Below are positions 55,216 through 63,471 of a stretch of DNA of 64,000 nt, piece by piece. This DNA comes from Anaerolineales bacterium (lineage in GTDB: Bacteria; Chloroflexota; Anaerolineae; Aggregatilineales; UBA2796): assembly GCA_015075625.1 (NCBI GenBank), contig JABTTZ010000002.1, positions 930,001-994,000 on the forward strand, in the 5' to 3' direction. The notes beneath the pieces are model-generated. The model was not told where the DNA came from. It worked only from the letters and a program-made list of their open reading frames with translations, and did no database searches. Made by a program: the position numbers and the translations under genes. Position 1 is the stretch's first letter, and each line of letters begins with the position of its first letter.

Positions 55216-56232
55216 CTAATGGGATGCGCCCCCAACGGCTGGCGGGTTGCCCACTTTGATCACGCCCAATGCTCCTAGCCCGGTGTAGGCGAAACTGTGG
55301 GTCACAAAGGGGTACAATCCTTCGTCGGGGATGCGCATTTCCACCGTGTAGCCACCGCCCGGGGGAATGGTCACAGTCTGCATCCCCACCTGTTTGTTTG
55401 CCGGATTGCCATCGGCGTAAGCCGCCTCAAACAGCGTCCCGATCACATGGAAGGCGCTCCAGTGGGAGGGACCACAGTTGCAGACATGGATGCGAATCAA
55501 CTCGCCCGGATCGGCAGCCAGCGGGGCATCCACATACTGGTTGGCATAACCGTTGAACACGACGTAATCCGGCGTGGCGGCGCTCATCTTGCCGAAATCG
55601 CCGCGCTGGACGCCCTGTTCGTCGGCTTCACCGAGGTAATATTCGTGCTGCACAAGGACATATTCGCGGGCGGGTTCTGCCCACCCATTTTTTGGCTGGA
55701 CGATGATCGCCCCGTGCATCCCATTCCCTAAATGCATCAAGACGGGCGGCGTCCCGCAGTGGTACATATAGACGCCCGGATAGGGCGGCGTCCAGGTAAA
55801 GGATGCTTGCTCGCCCGCTGGCACGGATTGATAGTATTTGTCCCAGGGGAGCAGCGCGGCATGAAAATCGATGCTGTGCGCCATGGCGCCGGAGTCGTTG
55901 ATCAAGGTGAAGGCGACTTCCTCACCCTCTTTGACATGCAAGTGCGGTCCGGGGCTGCTGCTTTCATACGTCCACAGTTCGGTCAGCACACCGGGGGCGA
56001 TCTCTTTAATGACATGGGGGGTATGGAGGGTGATGCTGCTATTCACTGCCGGTAGATCGGCGCTCATCGTGTTCAGCGGGTGGTCCCCCTGGGCGCGGAC
56101 GAGTGTCTTGGGGGTGGTAAGTGACGTCAGAGGGGAGCGAATCAGTTGGGACGCGCCGGTCACCGCCGCTGCACCCACCAACGCCGCGCCTTTCAAAAAA
56201 CGGCGGCGGCTTGGATTCGTGAGGTTCGTCAT
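55216..56232 (-). CDS. nirK: Copper-containing nitrite reductase (NirK-type, NO-forming)
   Basis: 338 residues with a twin-arginine signal (SRRRFLKGAALVGAAAV) and two cupredoxin domains. Type 1 copper ligands are His119, Cys159 (MYHCG), His167 and Met172 (LMHLGNGMHG). Type 2 ligands are His124 (AHSIDFHAA), His158 and His312 (FVTHSF). The catalytic Asp122 and His262 (SAFHVIG) are present, so it should reduce nitrite to NO outside the membrane. Length is near the classical two-domain enzymes. Related multicopper proteins exist, but the complete T1/T2/Asp/His set favours NirK. AAAGGA precedes the ATG and a perfect FNR-type site lies 76 nt upstream. Not in an operon with other denitrification genes. 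Confidence 0.88.
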   Translation of the reverse strand: MTNLTNPSRRRFLKGAALVGAAAVTGASQLIRSPLTSLTTPKTLVRAQGDHPLNTMSADLPAVNSSITLHTPHVIKEIAPGVLTELWTYESSSPGPHLHVKEGEEVAFTLINDSGAMAHSIDFHAALLPWDKYYQSVPAGEQASFTWTPPYPGVYMYHCGTPPVLMHLGNGMHGAIIVQPKNGWAEPAREYVLVQHEYYLGEADEQGVQRGDFGKMSAATPDYVVFNGYANQYVDAPLAADPGELIRIHVCNCGPSHWSAFHVIGTLFEAAYADGNPANKQVGMQTVTIPPGGGYTVEMRIPDEGLYPFVTHSFAYTGLGALGVIKVGNPPAVGGASH

Positions 56233-56243
56233 GGCTTAAATCC

Positions 56244-56273
56244 TTTTGTGTCTCTACACGTTTTGTGTCTCTA
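56244..56273. repeat. Tandem 13-bp direct repeats in the nirK leader
   Basis: TTTTGTGTCTCTA occurs at 56244-56256 and 56261-56273, spaced by 17 bp, directly upstream of and touching the nirK ribosome binding site. On the coding strand it reads TAGAGACACAAAA twice. Could be a binding site for a second regulator or a leader element; no family recognised. Confidence 0.45.
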
Positions 56274-56307
56274 GACATTTAGGATACCAGAAACCCTCCG
56301 CCATGTC

Positions 56308-56323
56308 TTTGATATGGATCAAA
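56308..56323. promoter_or_regulatory. FNR/DNR-type operator upstream of nirK
   Basis: TTTGATATGGATCAAA matches the FNR/CRP-type consensus TTGAT-N4-ATCAA with perfect half-sites, 76 bp before the nirK start. This is a typical position for activation by an Fnr/Dnr/Nnr protein, for example the regulator at 226-894. The site overlaps neither neighbouring gene (the YbdK gene ends at 56362). Confidence 0.75.
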
Positions 56324-56361
56324 GAGCGATCCCCCTACATCTCCAAATTCTCTATGAGAGG

Positions 56362-57522
56362 TCACTCGGCAGGGTCGGGGATAGTCTCCGTCACCAAACG
56401 ATCCACGACGAGTTTGAGCGCTTCTTCATTTGTGCAGCCATCGTCCAACGCCTGATAGTACGTGGCAAGCTGGCGATCTGCGCTGGTGCCGTTTTGCAAA
56501 ATTGTCCGCACATACGCCACCTCGCTGCGCGTGCCGAGGTCATCGACGACATCATCGACAAGTTCGAGGATTTCCTCCCACAACTGCGGCACAGGAACAG
56601 CTTCTTCCTTGCCAAAATCGACCAACTCCCCCTCTATGCCATAGCGCGACGCCCGCCACTTGTTCTCTTTGATAAACTCGGTGCGGTAAAGCCGCCACGA
56701 TTGGTTTCCCCCCCGTAGTTTGAGCAGCTTCGCCGTGATCGCTTGGACGACGGCGGCGATGCAGATCGATTCCTCCACCGTTGTGCAAACATCGGCGGCG
56801 CGAATTTCCAGCGTCCCAAAACGTGGCGAGGGGCGGACATCCCACCAAATGCGGGAGGGGTCTTTCAAGCCCCCCTTCGAGAGTGAGCCGACCTTCGCAA
56901 AGACATCGACCATGTGATCGTATTCATGATAACTGGTAAAAATGGGCGGAATACCGGTGCGGGGGAGATTTTCAAAGATCACGCAGCGGTAGCTTTTCAG
57001 CCCGGTGTTGCGCCCATGCCAAAAGGGAGAACTGGTGGAAAGGGCGAGGATGTGGGGCAAGAAATAGCGCAGTTGATTCATAATATCGATGGTTAGCTCG
57101 CGGGAGGCATCGTCTGTGCCAAAGCCCAGATGGATGTGCATCCCAAAGATGAGCAAACGCCGCCCCACATATTGAAGGTCGTTCATCAGGTCTTGGTAGC
57201 GCTCGGCTTGGGTGATGTTCTGCCCGTGTACTTCGGAAAAGGGGTGCGTGGCGGCGGCGGCGATGCGCTTCCCATACTGGCTGGCAATCTCGTTCACCGT
57301 CCGCCGCAGCCGGATAAGTTCCCCCTGTGCCTCGGCAACATCACGGCAGACCCGTGTCCCAATCTCAATTTGAGATTGCATGAACTCTGCCTTCAGTTGG
57401 TCACCAATGAGTTCCCGCCCCTTCTCCAACATCTCCGTGACAGACGAGGAGAGTGCCCGCGTTTGGGCGTCTACGATCATGTATTCTTCTTCAATGCCAA
57501 TTGTTAAGGGGGGCTGTACCAT
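56362..57522 (-). CDS. Carboxylate-amine ligase, YbdK / glutamate-cysteine ligase 2 family
   Basis: 386 residues of the GCS2 family. LTIGIEEEYMIVD at the N-terminus, AEFMQSQIEIGTRVCRD, FGMHIHLGFG and PRFGTLEIRAADVCTTVEE mark the ATP-grasp-like glutamine-synthetase fold. YbdK proteins have weak glutamate-cysteine ligase activity; the natural substrate is uncertain. GAGGAGG precedes the ATG. Same strand as nirK, ending 130 nt before it; not clearly one operon. Confidence 0.88.
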   Translation of the reverse strand: MVQPPLTIGIEEEYMIVDAQTRALSSSVTEMLEKGRELIGDQLKAEFMQSQIEIGTRVCRDVAEAQGELIRLRRTVNEIASQYGKRIAAAATHPFSEVHGQNITQAERYQDLMNDLQYVGRRLLIFGMHIHLGFGTDDASRELTIDIMNQLRYFLPHILALSTSSPFWHGRNTGLKSYRCVIFENLPRTGIPPIFTSYHEYDHMVDVFAKVGSLSKGGLKDPSRIWWDVRPSPRFGTLEIRAADVCTTVEESICIAAVVQAITAKLLKLRGGNQSWRLYRTEFIKENKWRASRYGIEGELVDFGKEEAVPVPQLWEEILELVDDVVDDLGTRSEVAYVRTILQNGTSADRQLATYYQALDDGCTNEEALKLVVDRLVTETIPDPAE

Positions 57523-57567
57523 CTGTGCGCCTCCTCGAAGGTCGTTTCTAGCCTGCTACTACAAGGC

Positions 57568-58260
57568 TTAGGGTGTCTCTTGCCAGCTTGGGTCGTGTTG
57601 GGCGAGGGTGTCCAGCAGGGTGGCGAAATCCTCGCGGTGGAGTTCATAGCCCATCATCCAGCGTTCATCCTCAGCGCGGAGCAGGCGGCGTTGTTTGGTC
57701 GCCTCGCGGAGCGGGACATCGCCTTTTTCGAGGACAGAACGGAGGATGAGTTGGACAAAATTGGCGTAACGGGGGGCATCTGCTTCTTTAGAGGGGGCAA
57801 AGGTGAACAGCGTCAGTTGGGTGTCATCTTGGGCAATCTGACAGCCCAACATGATCCAGTTGCGGGGGACACGCGCCGATCCACGTTTCACCGTGAAACG
57901 CCATGCCAGAAGATTCACACGGCGGTGGAGCGCAATACGCAAATCGCCCCCTGCGCCCTTGCGCTTATCGCTAAAGCGCAGTTCATCCACATCTAGAGTG
58001 ACCGCCCGTCCGCTGCGCCACACCCGTTTCAACAGGCGATCCGCCACCGTTGCCACGCCCACCGCCGCAAACGCGGCAAGGATCATGGCAAAACAGTTCA
58101 GCGACCCGCCTTCAACAGAGGTGGTGAATGCCGAAGAAAAGGCAATGAACAGTAAGATGAACGCCCCTACCAGCACCAGCGGAATAACAATCCGAATCCC
58201 GATGTGTTCGGCATCAATATGAAAGAGGTGAGGCAGGGCTTGGCTTGGTGCGTGATCCAT
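57568..58260 (-). CDS. Hypothetical membrane protein with two N-terminal helices
   Basis: 230 residues. Two hydrophobic helices (~23-43 and ~55-75) with a short loop lead to a cytoplasmic domain: VTLDVDELRFSDKRKG, LLAWRFTVKRG, then RYANFVQLILRSVLEKGD. This layout resembles small membrane proteins with a PH-like domain, but no family is certain. It precedes the YbdK gene by 45 nt on the same strand. Confidence 0.6.
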   Translation of the reverse strand: MDHAPSQALPHLFHIDAEHIGIRIVIPLVLVGAFILLFIAFSSAFTTSVEGGSLNCFAMILAAFAAVGVATVADRLLKRVWRSGRAVTLDVDELRFSDKRKGAGGDLRIALHRRVNLLAWRFTVKRGSARVPRNWIMLGCQIAQDDTQLTLFTFAPSKEADAPRYANFVQLILRSVLEKGDVPLREATKQRRLLRAEDERWMMGYELHREDFATLLDTLAQHDPSWQETP

Positions 58261-58436
58261 ACGTTGATAAGCGTTTCGTTCTCAAGCGACGTTACCGAAA
58301 AGTGTAGCGAATCCACCCACTTTAGGCGAACAAAGGTAGATGGTACGCCATTACTCTCATCCCCACCCGCGCTCAGCCTTCCCATGCATTTCCCATCTCA
58401 GGCTATCATTGAGGGGGATCACCATCAGCAAAGCGA

Positions 58437-61031
58437 GTGAGCGAATTCTCCATGACAGCACCGATTACCGTACAAGGGCTAACCGAGAGCGAAGTTCTCG
58501 CCCGACGCGAGCGTGGGCAAGGCAACAACGTTGAGTTAAAGACGGGGCGTTCCTATGCCCAAATTTTCCGCCAGAATACTTTCACCTTCATCAACAATAT
58601 TCTCTTTTTTATCGGTGCTGTGCTGGTTTCGTTGGGGCGCTTCACCGATGCCGTCGTCAGCGTCGGCTTGATTGTTGTCAATATTTCCATCGGGGTCTAT
58701 CAAGAATCGCGGGCGAAACGGCAACTTGACCAGATTGCCCTGCTTACCCGCCCCCAAATCACCGTGATCCGCGATGGGGCAGAAAAGACGGTAGACCCCT
58801 CCGAACTCGTTGTTGGCGATCTGATCGTCCTACGGGCGGGCGATCAGATCGTTGTCGATGGCACCCTTGTTGGCGAGGGCAAGATTGATGTTGATGAGTC
58901 CCTTCTGACGGGCGAATCTGACCTTGTGGGGAAACGCGCAGGCGATGCCGTGATGTCGGGGAGTTTCGTCGTGAATGGCAGCGCCCAGTTCGAGGCGCAG
59001 AAGGTCGGCGCAGAAAGTTACGCCTACAAAATTGCCACCAGCGCCCGCACCTTTAAAATCCAAAAGACGCCGCTCCAAAAGGATGTCGATTTTTTCGTCC
59101 GCTTGCTCATGGCGATGGCGGCGTTTATCGGCTTTTTGCTATTCGTCTCCGCCATACTCTACCAAGTCCCCCTAGTGCGCAGCGTCCAGATGGCGGCGGT
59201 CACGGCGGGCATTATCCCCAACGGGCTGTTTTTGATGATCATCGTCGCCTATGCGCTTGGCATTTTGCGCATCGTCGGGCGGGGGGCGCTTGTGCAGCAA
59301 ACAAATTCGGTAGAATCGCTGAGCAACGTGAATATCCTGTGTATGGATAAAACAGGGACGCTCACCGCGAACAAAATTCATTACGCCTCGGTTGAACCGC
59401 TTAACGGCGATAAAGAGTCACTGCTGGCGATCCTCGGTGCTTTTGCCCACAGCGCCACCGCTAACAACAAAACGGGTGAGGCAGTCGCCGCCGCGCTCAG
59501 CGGGGCAGCCTTGTCGCTGCGGGAGGAAGTCCCCTTTTCCTCTGCGCTCAAGTGGAGCGCGATGATCTTTCAGGGGGAGTCAGCCGATCATCCGCATCTG
59601 AAGGGCGCATATTTCCTCGGCGCGTGGGAAATGCTCCGTCCGGCGATGATCCACCTCGGTGAGGAGGCACTCAAGGCAACTGAGGCAAAAATCGCCGCTT
59701 ATTCGGGGGAGGGTTTGCGGGTGGTCACTTTTGCCCATGCGCCAGAGGCGATAACTCTCCTCGATCAGAAGGGGTTGCCTGCCCTGCCCCCACGCCTAAC
59801 ACCTCTTGGAATCGTCACCTTTACCGATGAACTTCGCCCACACCTTCAGGAAACGCTCAAGGGCTTTGCCGCTGCGGGCGTGCGCCTGAAGATCATCAGC
59901 GGGGATAACCCCGAAACGGTGGCGGCGCTGGCAAAACAGGCGGGGCTTCCCGGTGATCTGAAGGCGATCAGCGGGACGGACTTGGCGGCGATGGATGATG
60001 TTGCCTTTGACACTGCCGCCGAGGAAAACACCGTCTTTGGGCGGATCACGCCGCAGCAGAAAGAGCGCCTTGTGGGGTCGCTTTTGAGCCGCAAGCACTA
60101 TGTCGCCATGATCGGGGACGGCGTGAACGATGTCCTTTCGCTGAAAAAGGCAAATTTGGGAATCGCTATGCAAAGCGGGAGCGCCGCCACGCGGGGCGTT
60201 GCCGATATTGTCTTGCTGAACGATTCCTTTCAGGCGCTTCCGCCCGCACTTTTGGAGGGTCAGCGCATCGTCAGCGGGATGTACGATGTGCTGCGCTTGT
60301 TCCTCTCGCGGGCGGGGTTTGTCAGCTTGCTGATCCTCGCTTGTGCTGTGGTGGGGGCGGGTTTTCCCTACATTCCGACCCATGTCTCGTTGTTGACACT
60401 GCTCACTGTTGGCATCCCGACCTTTTTCCTTGCGGCGTGGGCGCGTCCCGAAGTGCCGAAAATCCGCCTGACGAAAGCGGTGGCGCTGTTCGTCATCCCC
60501 TCGGCAGTCACCGTTTCACTCTTTGGCTTGATCGTCTACCTTGTCTTTTACCTCGGCGTCTATCAGGGGCAGTTGAATTTTGACCTCCGCCCGACGGATA
60601 CGGCAACCTTCCAACGCTATGTGAGCGCCGCTCCGCAGCTTTCCGCGAATGAAGAAGTCCCCCTTGAAAAAGCGGGGTTCGTCGCCCGCACCGCCCTAAC
60701 CACCTTCACCATCCTCACCGGACTGCTGCTGCTGATCTTCGTTGAGCCGCCGATTCCCTTTTTCGTGGGGGGGGATACGCTCAGCCCAGATAAGCGCCCA
60801 ACGATCCTCGCCGCGATTATGGCGCTGAGCTACGGGGTGATCGCCACCCTTGAACCGACGCGCCGTTTCTTTGAGTTGATCGTCTTGCCGCCCGCGCACT
60901 ACCTTTTAATTGGGGGAATCGTCCTGATTTGGGTGATCATCCAGCGGTGGGTGTGGCGCTGGCATATCTTTGAGCGGTTCTTCGGCTTGCCCATTGAGAA
61001 CATGGGGGAAGAGGGGGGGCGACGAATGTGA
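58437..61031 (+). CDS. Cation-transporting P-type ATPase (CtpE-like)
   Basis: 864 residues. Actuator motif LTGES (~160), phosphorylation motif CMDKTGTLT with Asp ~304, ATP-binding domain, hinge MIGDGVNDVLSLKKANLGIAM, and about ten transmembrane helices, six of them C-terminal. TM4 reads AGIIPNGLFLMIIVAYA. This resembles the mycobacterial CtpE calcium-ATPase group rather than the heavy-metal (CPC) or SERCA pumps, and there is no N-terminal metal-binding domain. Ion therefore Ca2+ or another cation, inferred. Starts at GTG 58437 or ATG 58452; neither has a strong ribosome binding site. Confidence 0.88.
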   Translation: MSEFSMTAPITVQGLTESEVLARRERGQGNNVELKTGRSYAQIFRQNTFTFINNILFFIGAVLVSLGRFTDAVVSVGLIVVNISIGVYQESRAKRQLDQIALLTRPQITVIRDGAEKTVDPSELVVGDLIVLRAGDQIVVDGTLVGEGKIDVDESLLTGESDLVGKRAGDAVMSGSFVVNGSAQFEAQKVGAESYAYKIATSARTFKIQKTPLQKDVDFFVRLLMAMAAFIGFLLFVSAILYQVPLVRSVQMAAVTAGIIPNGLFLMIIVAYALGILRIVGRGALVQQTNSVESLSNVNILCMDKTGTLTANKIHYASVEPLNGDKESLLAILGAFAHSATANNKTGEAVAAALSGAALSLREEVPFSSALKWSAMIFQGESADHPHLKGAYFLGAWEMLRPAMIHLGEEALKATEAKIAAYSGEGLRVVTFAHAPEAITLLDQKGLPALPPRLTPLGIVTFTDELRPHLQETLKGFAAAGVRLKIISGDNPETVAALAKQAGLPGDLKAISGTDLAAMDDVAFDTAAEENTVFGRITPQQKERLVGSLLSRKHYVAMIGDGVNDVLSLKKANLGIAMQSGSAATRGVADIVLLNDSFQALPPALLEGQRIVSGMYDVLRLFLSRAGFVSLLILACAVVGAGFPYIPTHVSLLTLLTVGIPTFFLAAWARPEVPKIRLTKAVALFVIPSAVTVSLFGLIVYLVFYLGVYQGQLNFDLRPTDTATFQRYVSAAPQLSANEEVPLEKAGFVARTALTTFTILTGLLLLIFVEPPIPFFVGGDTLSPDKRPTILAAIMALSYGVIATLEPTRRFFELIVLPPAHYLLIGGIVLIWVIIQRWVWRWHIFERFFGLPIENMGEEGGRRM

Positions 61032-61146
61032 GCGAACGCCCCCAGGGGGCGTCACTACGGGTGGGGGTGCGGGGGTAAAGTCCACGCGCTAGGCATGATC
61101 ACCCTGTTGGGGCTTAAAGAAGGGTGCGCGATGCACCGTGTTGCCT

Positions 61147-61198
61147 TTCAAGCCTCGTAGGGGTGGCTGGGTTCAGCCCGCTGCTTTAGCGGCGGGCG
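61147..61198 (+). repeat. Twin-hairpin repeat D, copy 2
   Basis: TTTCAAGCCTCGTAGGGGTGG, then GGTTCAGCCCGCTGCTTTAG and the rest of the CCCGCTGCTTTAGCGGCGGG hairpin (61177-61196). Homologous to 41058-41110. It separates the convergent ATPase and murA genes; bases 61032-61146 in front hold only another GC-rich inverted pair (CGCCCCCAGGGGGCG). Confidence 0.6.
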
Positions 61199-61223
61199 AC
61201 GGCGCGGGGTCGGGGCGTCCCTA

Positions 61224-62516
61224 CTACCCCCGCTCATCCTGAACGCGCTCAATAACTGCCCCTAAGCGGGTCAGTTTTGCCTCAATATGCTCGTAGCCGC
61301 GATCAATATGCTCCACATTACCAATCGTCGTCACCCCCCGCGCACAGAGTGCCGCTAAGAGCAAAGTGATCCCCGCCCGAATATCGGGACTGCTGATCGT
61401 CAGCCCGCCGCGAAGGGCGGTAGGTCCTTGCACAAGCGCCCGATGTGGATCGCACAGGACGATCCGCGCCCCCATGCTGACGAGACGATCCGTGAAATAG
61501 AGCCGCCCATCGTACATCCATTCGTGGAATAACACCGCGCCGGCAGATTGGGTGGCAATCAGCAGCATGACGCTGAGCAAATCGGAGGGGAAGGCGGGCC
61601 ACGGCTGTGCTTTGATCGTGGGGATGCGGTTGCCCAAATCAGGGAGAATCGCCAGTGGCTGCCCCCGCCGGATGAGGACATCCTCCCCTTCAACAAGGAG
61701 ATTGACGCCTAAACGCCGCAGGACGAGATCAATCATCGTTAGGTGCTGCGGGTCGGCGCGTTTGATGCGCACCTCACCGCCCGTCACCGCCGCCGCGCCG
61801 ATGTAGCTGCCCACCTCAAGGTAATCTGCCCCAACGCGAAATTCGCAGCCACCCAGTTTTTCCACACCCTGAATGGTGATCCGGTTTGAGCCGATCCCGT
61901 CGATCTGCCCGCCCATCTTGACGATCATCCGGCAGAGGTCTTGAACGTGTGGTTCGCAGGCGGCGTTGTGGATCACGCTTGTCCCCCGTGCCAGCGCCGC
62001 CGCCATGATCGCGTTTTCGGTGGCGGTGACGCTTGCCTCGTCAAGGACAATTTCCGCCCCGCGCAGACCATCGGCGTTCATGCTAAAGCCGCTGCCTGCG
62101 TCAATGGACGCGCCAAGTTTTTGGAGGGCAATGACATGTGTATCCAAGCGCCGCCGCCCGATCATATCCCCACCGGGCGGGGCAAGTTCCACCGCCCCCA
62201 AACGCCCCAAAAGTGCGCCGGCAAGGACGATAGACGCCCGCATTTTCGCCGCAAGCGCCGGATTCACTTTGTGGGTGTGTAGGTTGTGGGCGTGGATCAG
62301 CAGTCGGCGTTCGCCCGTCCAATCGGCGGCTGCCCCTAACCCGCGCAGAATATCGAGCATGACGCGCACATCACCAATGGCGGGGACGTTGGTCAACGTC
62401 ATCGGCTCATCGGTCAGCAGACATGCTGCCATCAGCTTGAGGACGGCGTTTTTGTTCCCGCCCACCTCAACCTCGCCGTTCAGGGGGTGTCCCCCCTCTA
62501 TGATGAATTGTGCCAT
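61224..62516 (-). CDS. murA: UDP-N-acetylglucosamine 1-carboxyvinyltransferase with Asp at the fosfomycin site
   Basis: 430 residues, full length. Transfers enolpyruvate from PEP to UDP-GlcNAc, the first committed step of peptidoglycan synthesis. Two EPSP-like inverse alpha/beta domains; GGNKNAVLKLMAA holds the catalytic Lys22. The loop that normally reads PGGCxIG is APPGGDMIG, so the fosfomycin-reactive Cys115 (E. coli number) is replaced by Asp117. The same change in Mycobacterium and Chlamydia MurA leaves the enzyme active but resistant to fosfomycin. It ends 34 nt from the upstream repeat C copy. Single gene. Confidence 0.94.
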   Translation of the reverse strand: MAQFIIEGGHPLNGEVEVGGNKNAVLKLMAACLLTDEPMTLTNVPAIGDVRVMLDILRGLGAAADWTGERRLLIHAHNLHTHKVNPALAAKMRASIVLAGALLGRLGAVELAPPGGDMIGRRRLDTHVIALQKLGASIDAGSGFSMNADGLRGAEIVLDEASVTATENAIMAAALARGTSVIHNAACEPHVQDLCRMIVKMGGQIDGIGSNRITIQGVEKLGGCEFRVGADYLEVGSYIGAAAVTGGEVRIKRADPQHLTMIDLVLRRLGVNLLVEGEDVLIRRGQPLAILPDLGNRIPTIKAQPWPAFPSDLLSVMLLIATQSAGAVLFHEWMYDGRLYFTDRLVSMGARIVLCDPHRALVQGPTALRGGLTISSPDIRAGITLLLAALCARGVTTIGNVEHIDRGYEHIEAKLTRLGAVIERVQDERG

Positions 62517-62550
62517 GTTCTGCTGCTTGTACGCTCCGTCTTGTCTACAC

Positions 62551-62704
62551 CATTTTTCAAGGAGATTGCCCCTTAGTGGTTGGCAGCCCCGCTTATCACG
62601 ATATACTTACCGATGGGCTAGGCGGTGGTGATCTAAAGGGTAAACGAACGACGCCCGCCCTTCTTGTAAGAAGGCTGGTTGCAGCCCAACCAGTGAGGGT
62701 ACTG
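62551..62704 (+). repeat. Dispersed repeat C, copy 2
   Basis: Near-identical to 1564-1718 (about eight substitutions and one 1-bp gap by eye), including CATTTTTCAAGGAGATTG at the start and the twin hairpins CTTCTTgtAAGAAG and CTGGTTG/CAACCAG at the end. It lies between the transaldolase stop and the murA start, on the leader side of murA. Noncoding. Confidence 0.82.
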
Positions 62705-62786
62705 CATGTGAAAAAGAACCCTGCCGCTTCCCCCCACCCCAACAAGGTTGATCAGCTTCCGCCCCGCGCCGCCGTGTAAGGACGTG

Positions 62787-63455
62787 CTAGGCGTTCTCCC
62801 CTTGCGCCAACAGGGGGGCAACTTTTGCCCAGTCATCGAGGAACATCTTCAGCCCAATCTCGGTGAGCGGGTGATCCATCATCTGTCGCAAGATGCTGAG
62901 CGGCATGGTCACAATCTGCGAGCCGACCAATAAGCACTCTTGAACTTGCCGAACGGTGCGGATGCTGGCAGAGACAACCTCGGTGTTCCACCCGTAATTC
63001 TTGAAAATCTGGACACAATCGCGCACCAACTGCATCCCATCTTGGCTGATCACGTCCAAGCGGTTGATGAAGGGCGAGACGTAATGCGCCCCCGCCGCCG
63101 CCGCCATATATGCCTGATTGGAGGTAAAAATCAGCGTCGCGTTGATCGTGGCAAACGTTTTGACGACCTTCATCGCCTTCAGCCCCTCAATAATTGTGGG
63201 GATTTTGACGACGACGTGCGGCGACCAGCGGGCGATCTGTTCCGCCTCGCGTACCATCCCTTCCCAATCCGTGCTGACCACTTCGGCGCTCACCGGTCCC
63301 TCTACAAGATCGATGATCCGCAGAATATGATCCCGAAAATTGGTGACACCTGCGTTGGCAATGTGGGTGGGGTTTGTTGTCACCCCGCGCACCACCCCCC
63401 ACGATACGCCTTCTCGAATCTCGTCTAAGTTTGCCGTATCCAGCCACACCTTCAT
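62787..63455 (-). CDS. Transaldolase / fructose-6-phosphate aldolase family protein
   Basis: 222 residues from ATG 63455 with AAAGGA 8 nt upstream; the longer frame to 63506 has no family support. The short TalC/FSA-type barrel: MKVWLDTANLDEIREG, GVTTNPTHIANAG, VSAEVVSTDWEGMVREA, the Schiff-base Lys in VVVKIPTIIEGLKA (~83), and FINRLDVISQDGMQLV. Either transaldolase of the pentose phosphate pathway or fructose-6-phosphate aldolase; size fits both. It starts 17 nt after the larA stop on the same strand. Confidence 0.92.
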   Translation of the reverse strand: MKVWLDTANLDEIREGVSWGVVRGVTTNPTHIANAGVTNFRDHILRIIDLVEGPVSAEVVSTDWEGMVREAEQIARWSPHVVVKIPTIIEGLKAMKVVKTFATINATLIFTSNQAYMAAAAGAHYVSPFINRLDVISQDGMQLVRDCVQIFKNYGWNTEVVSASIRTVRQVQECLLVGSQIVTMPLSILRQMMDHPLTEIGLKMFLDDWAKVAPLLAQGENA

Positions 63456-63471
63456 GATCATTGTCCTTTGC

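Noticed and set aside
56244-56273. Possible CRISPR-like direct repeats
   Set aside because: Only two 13-bp units with a 4-bp gap and no cas genes; better seen as a promoter feature. No array elsewhere in the window.
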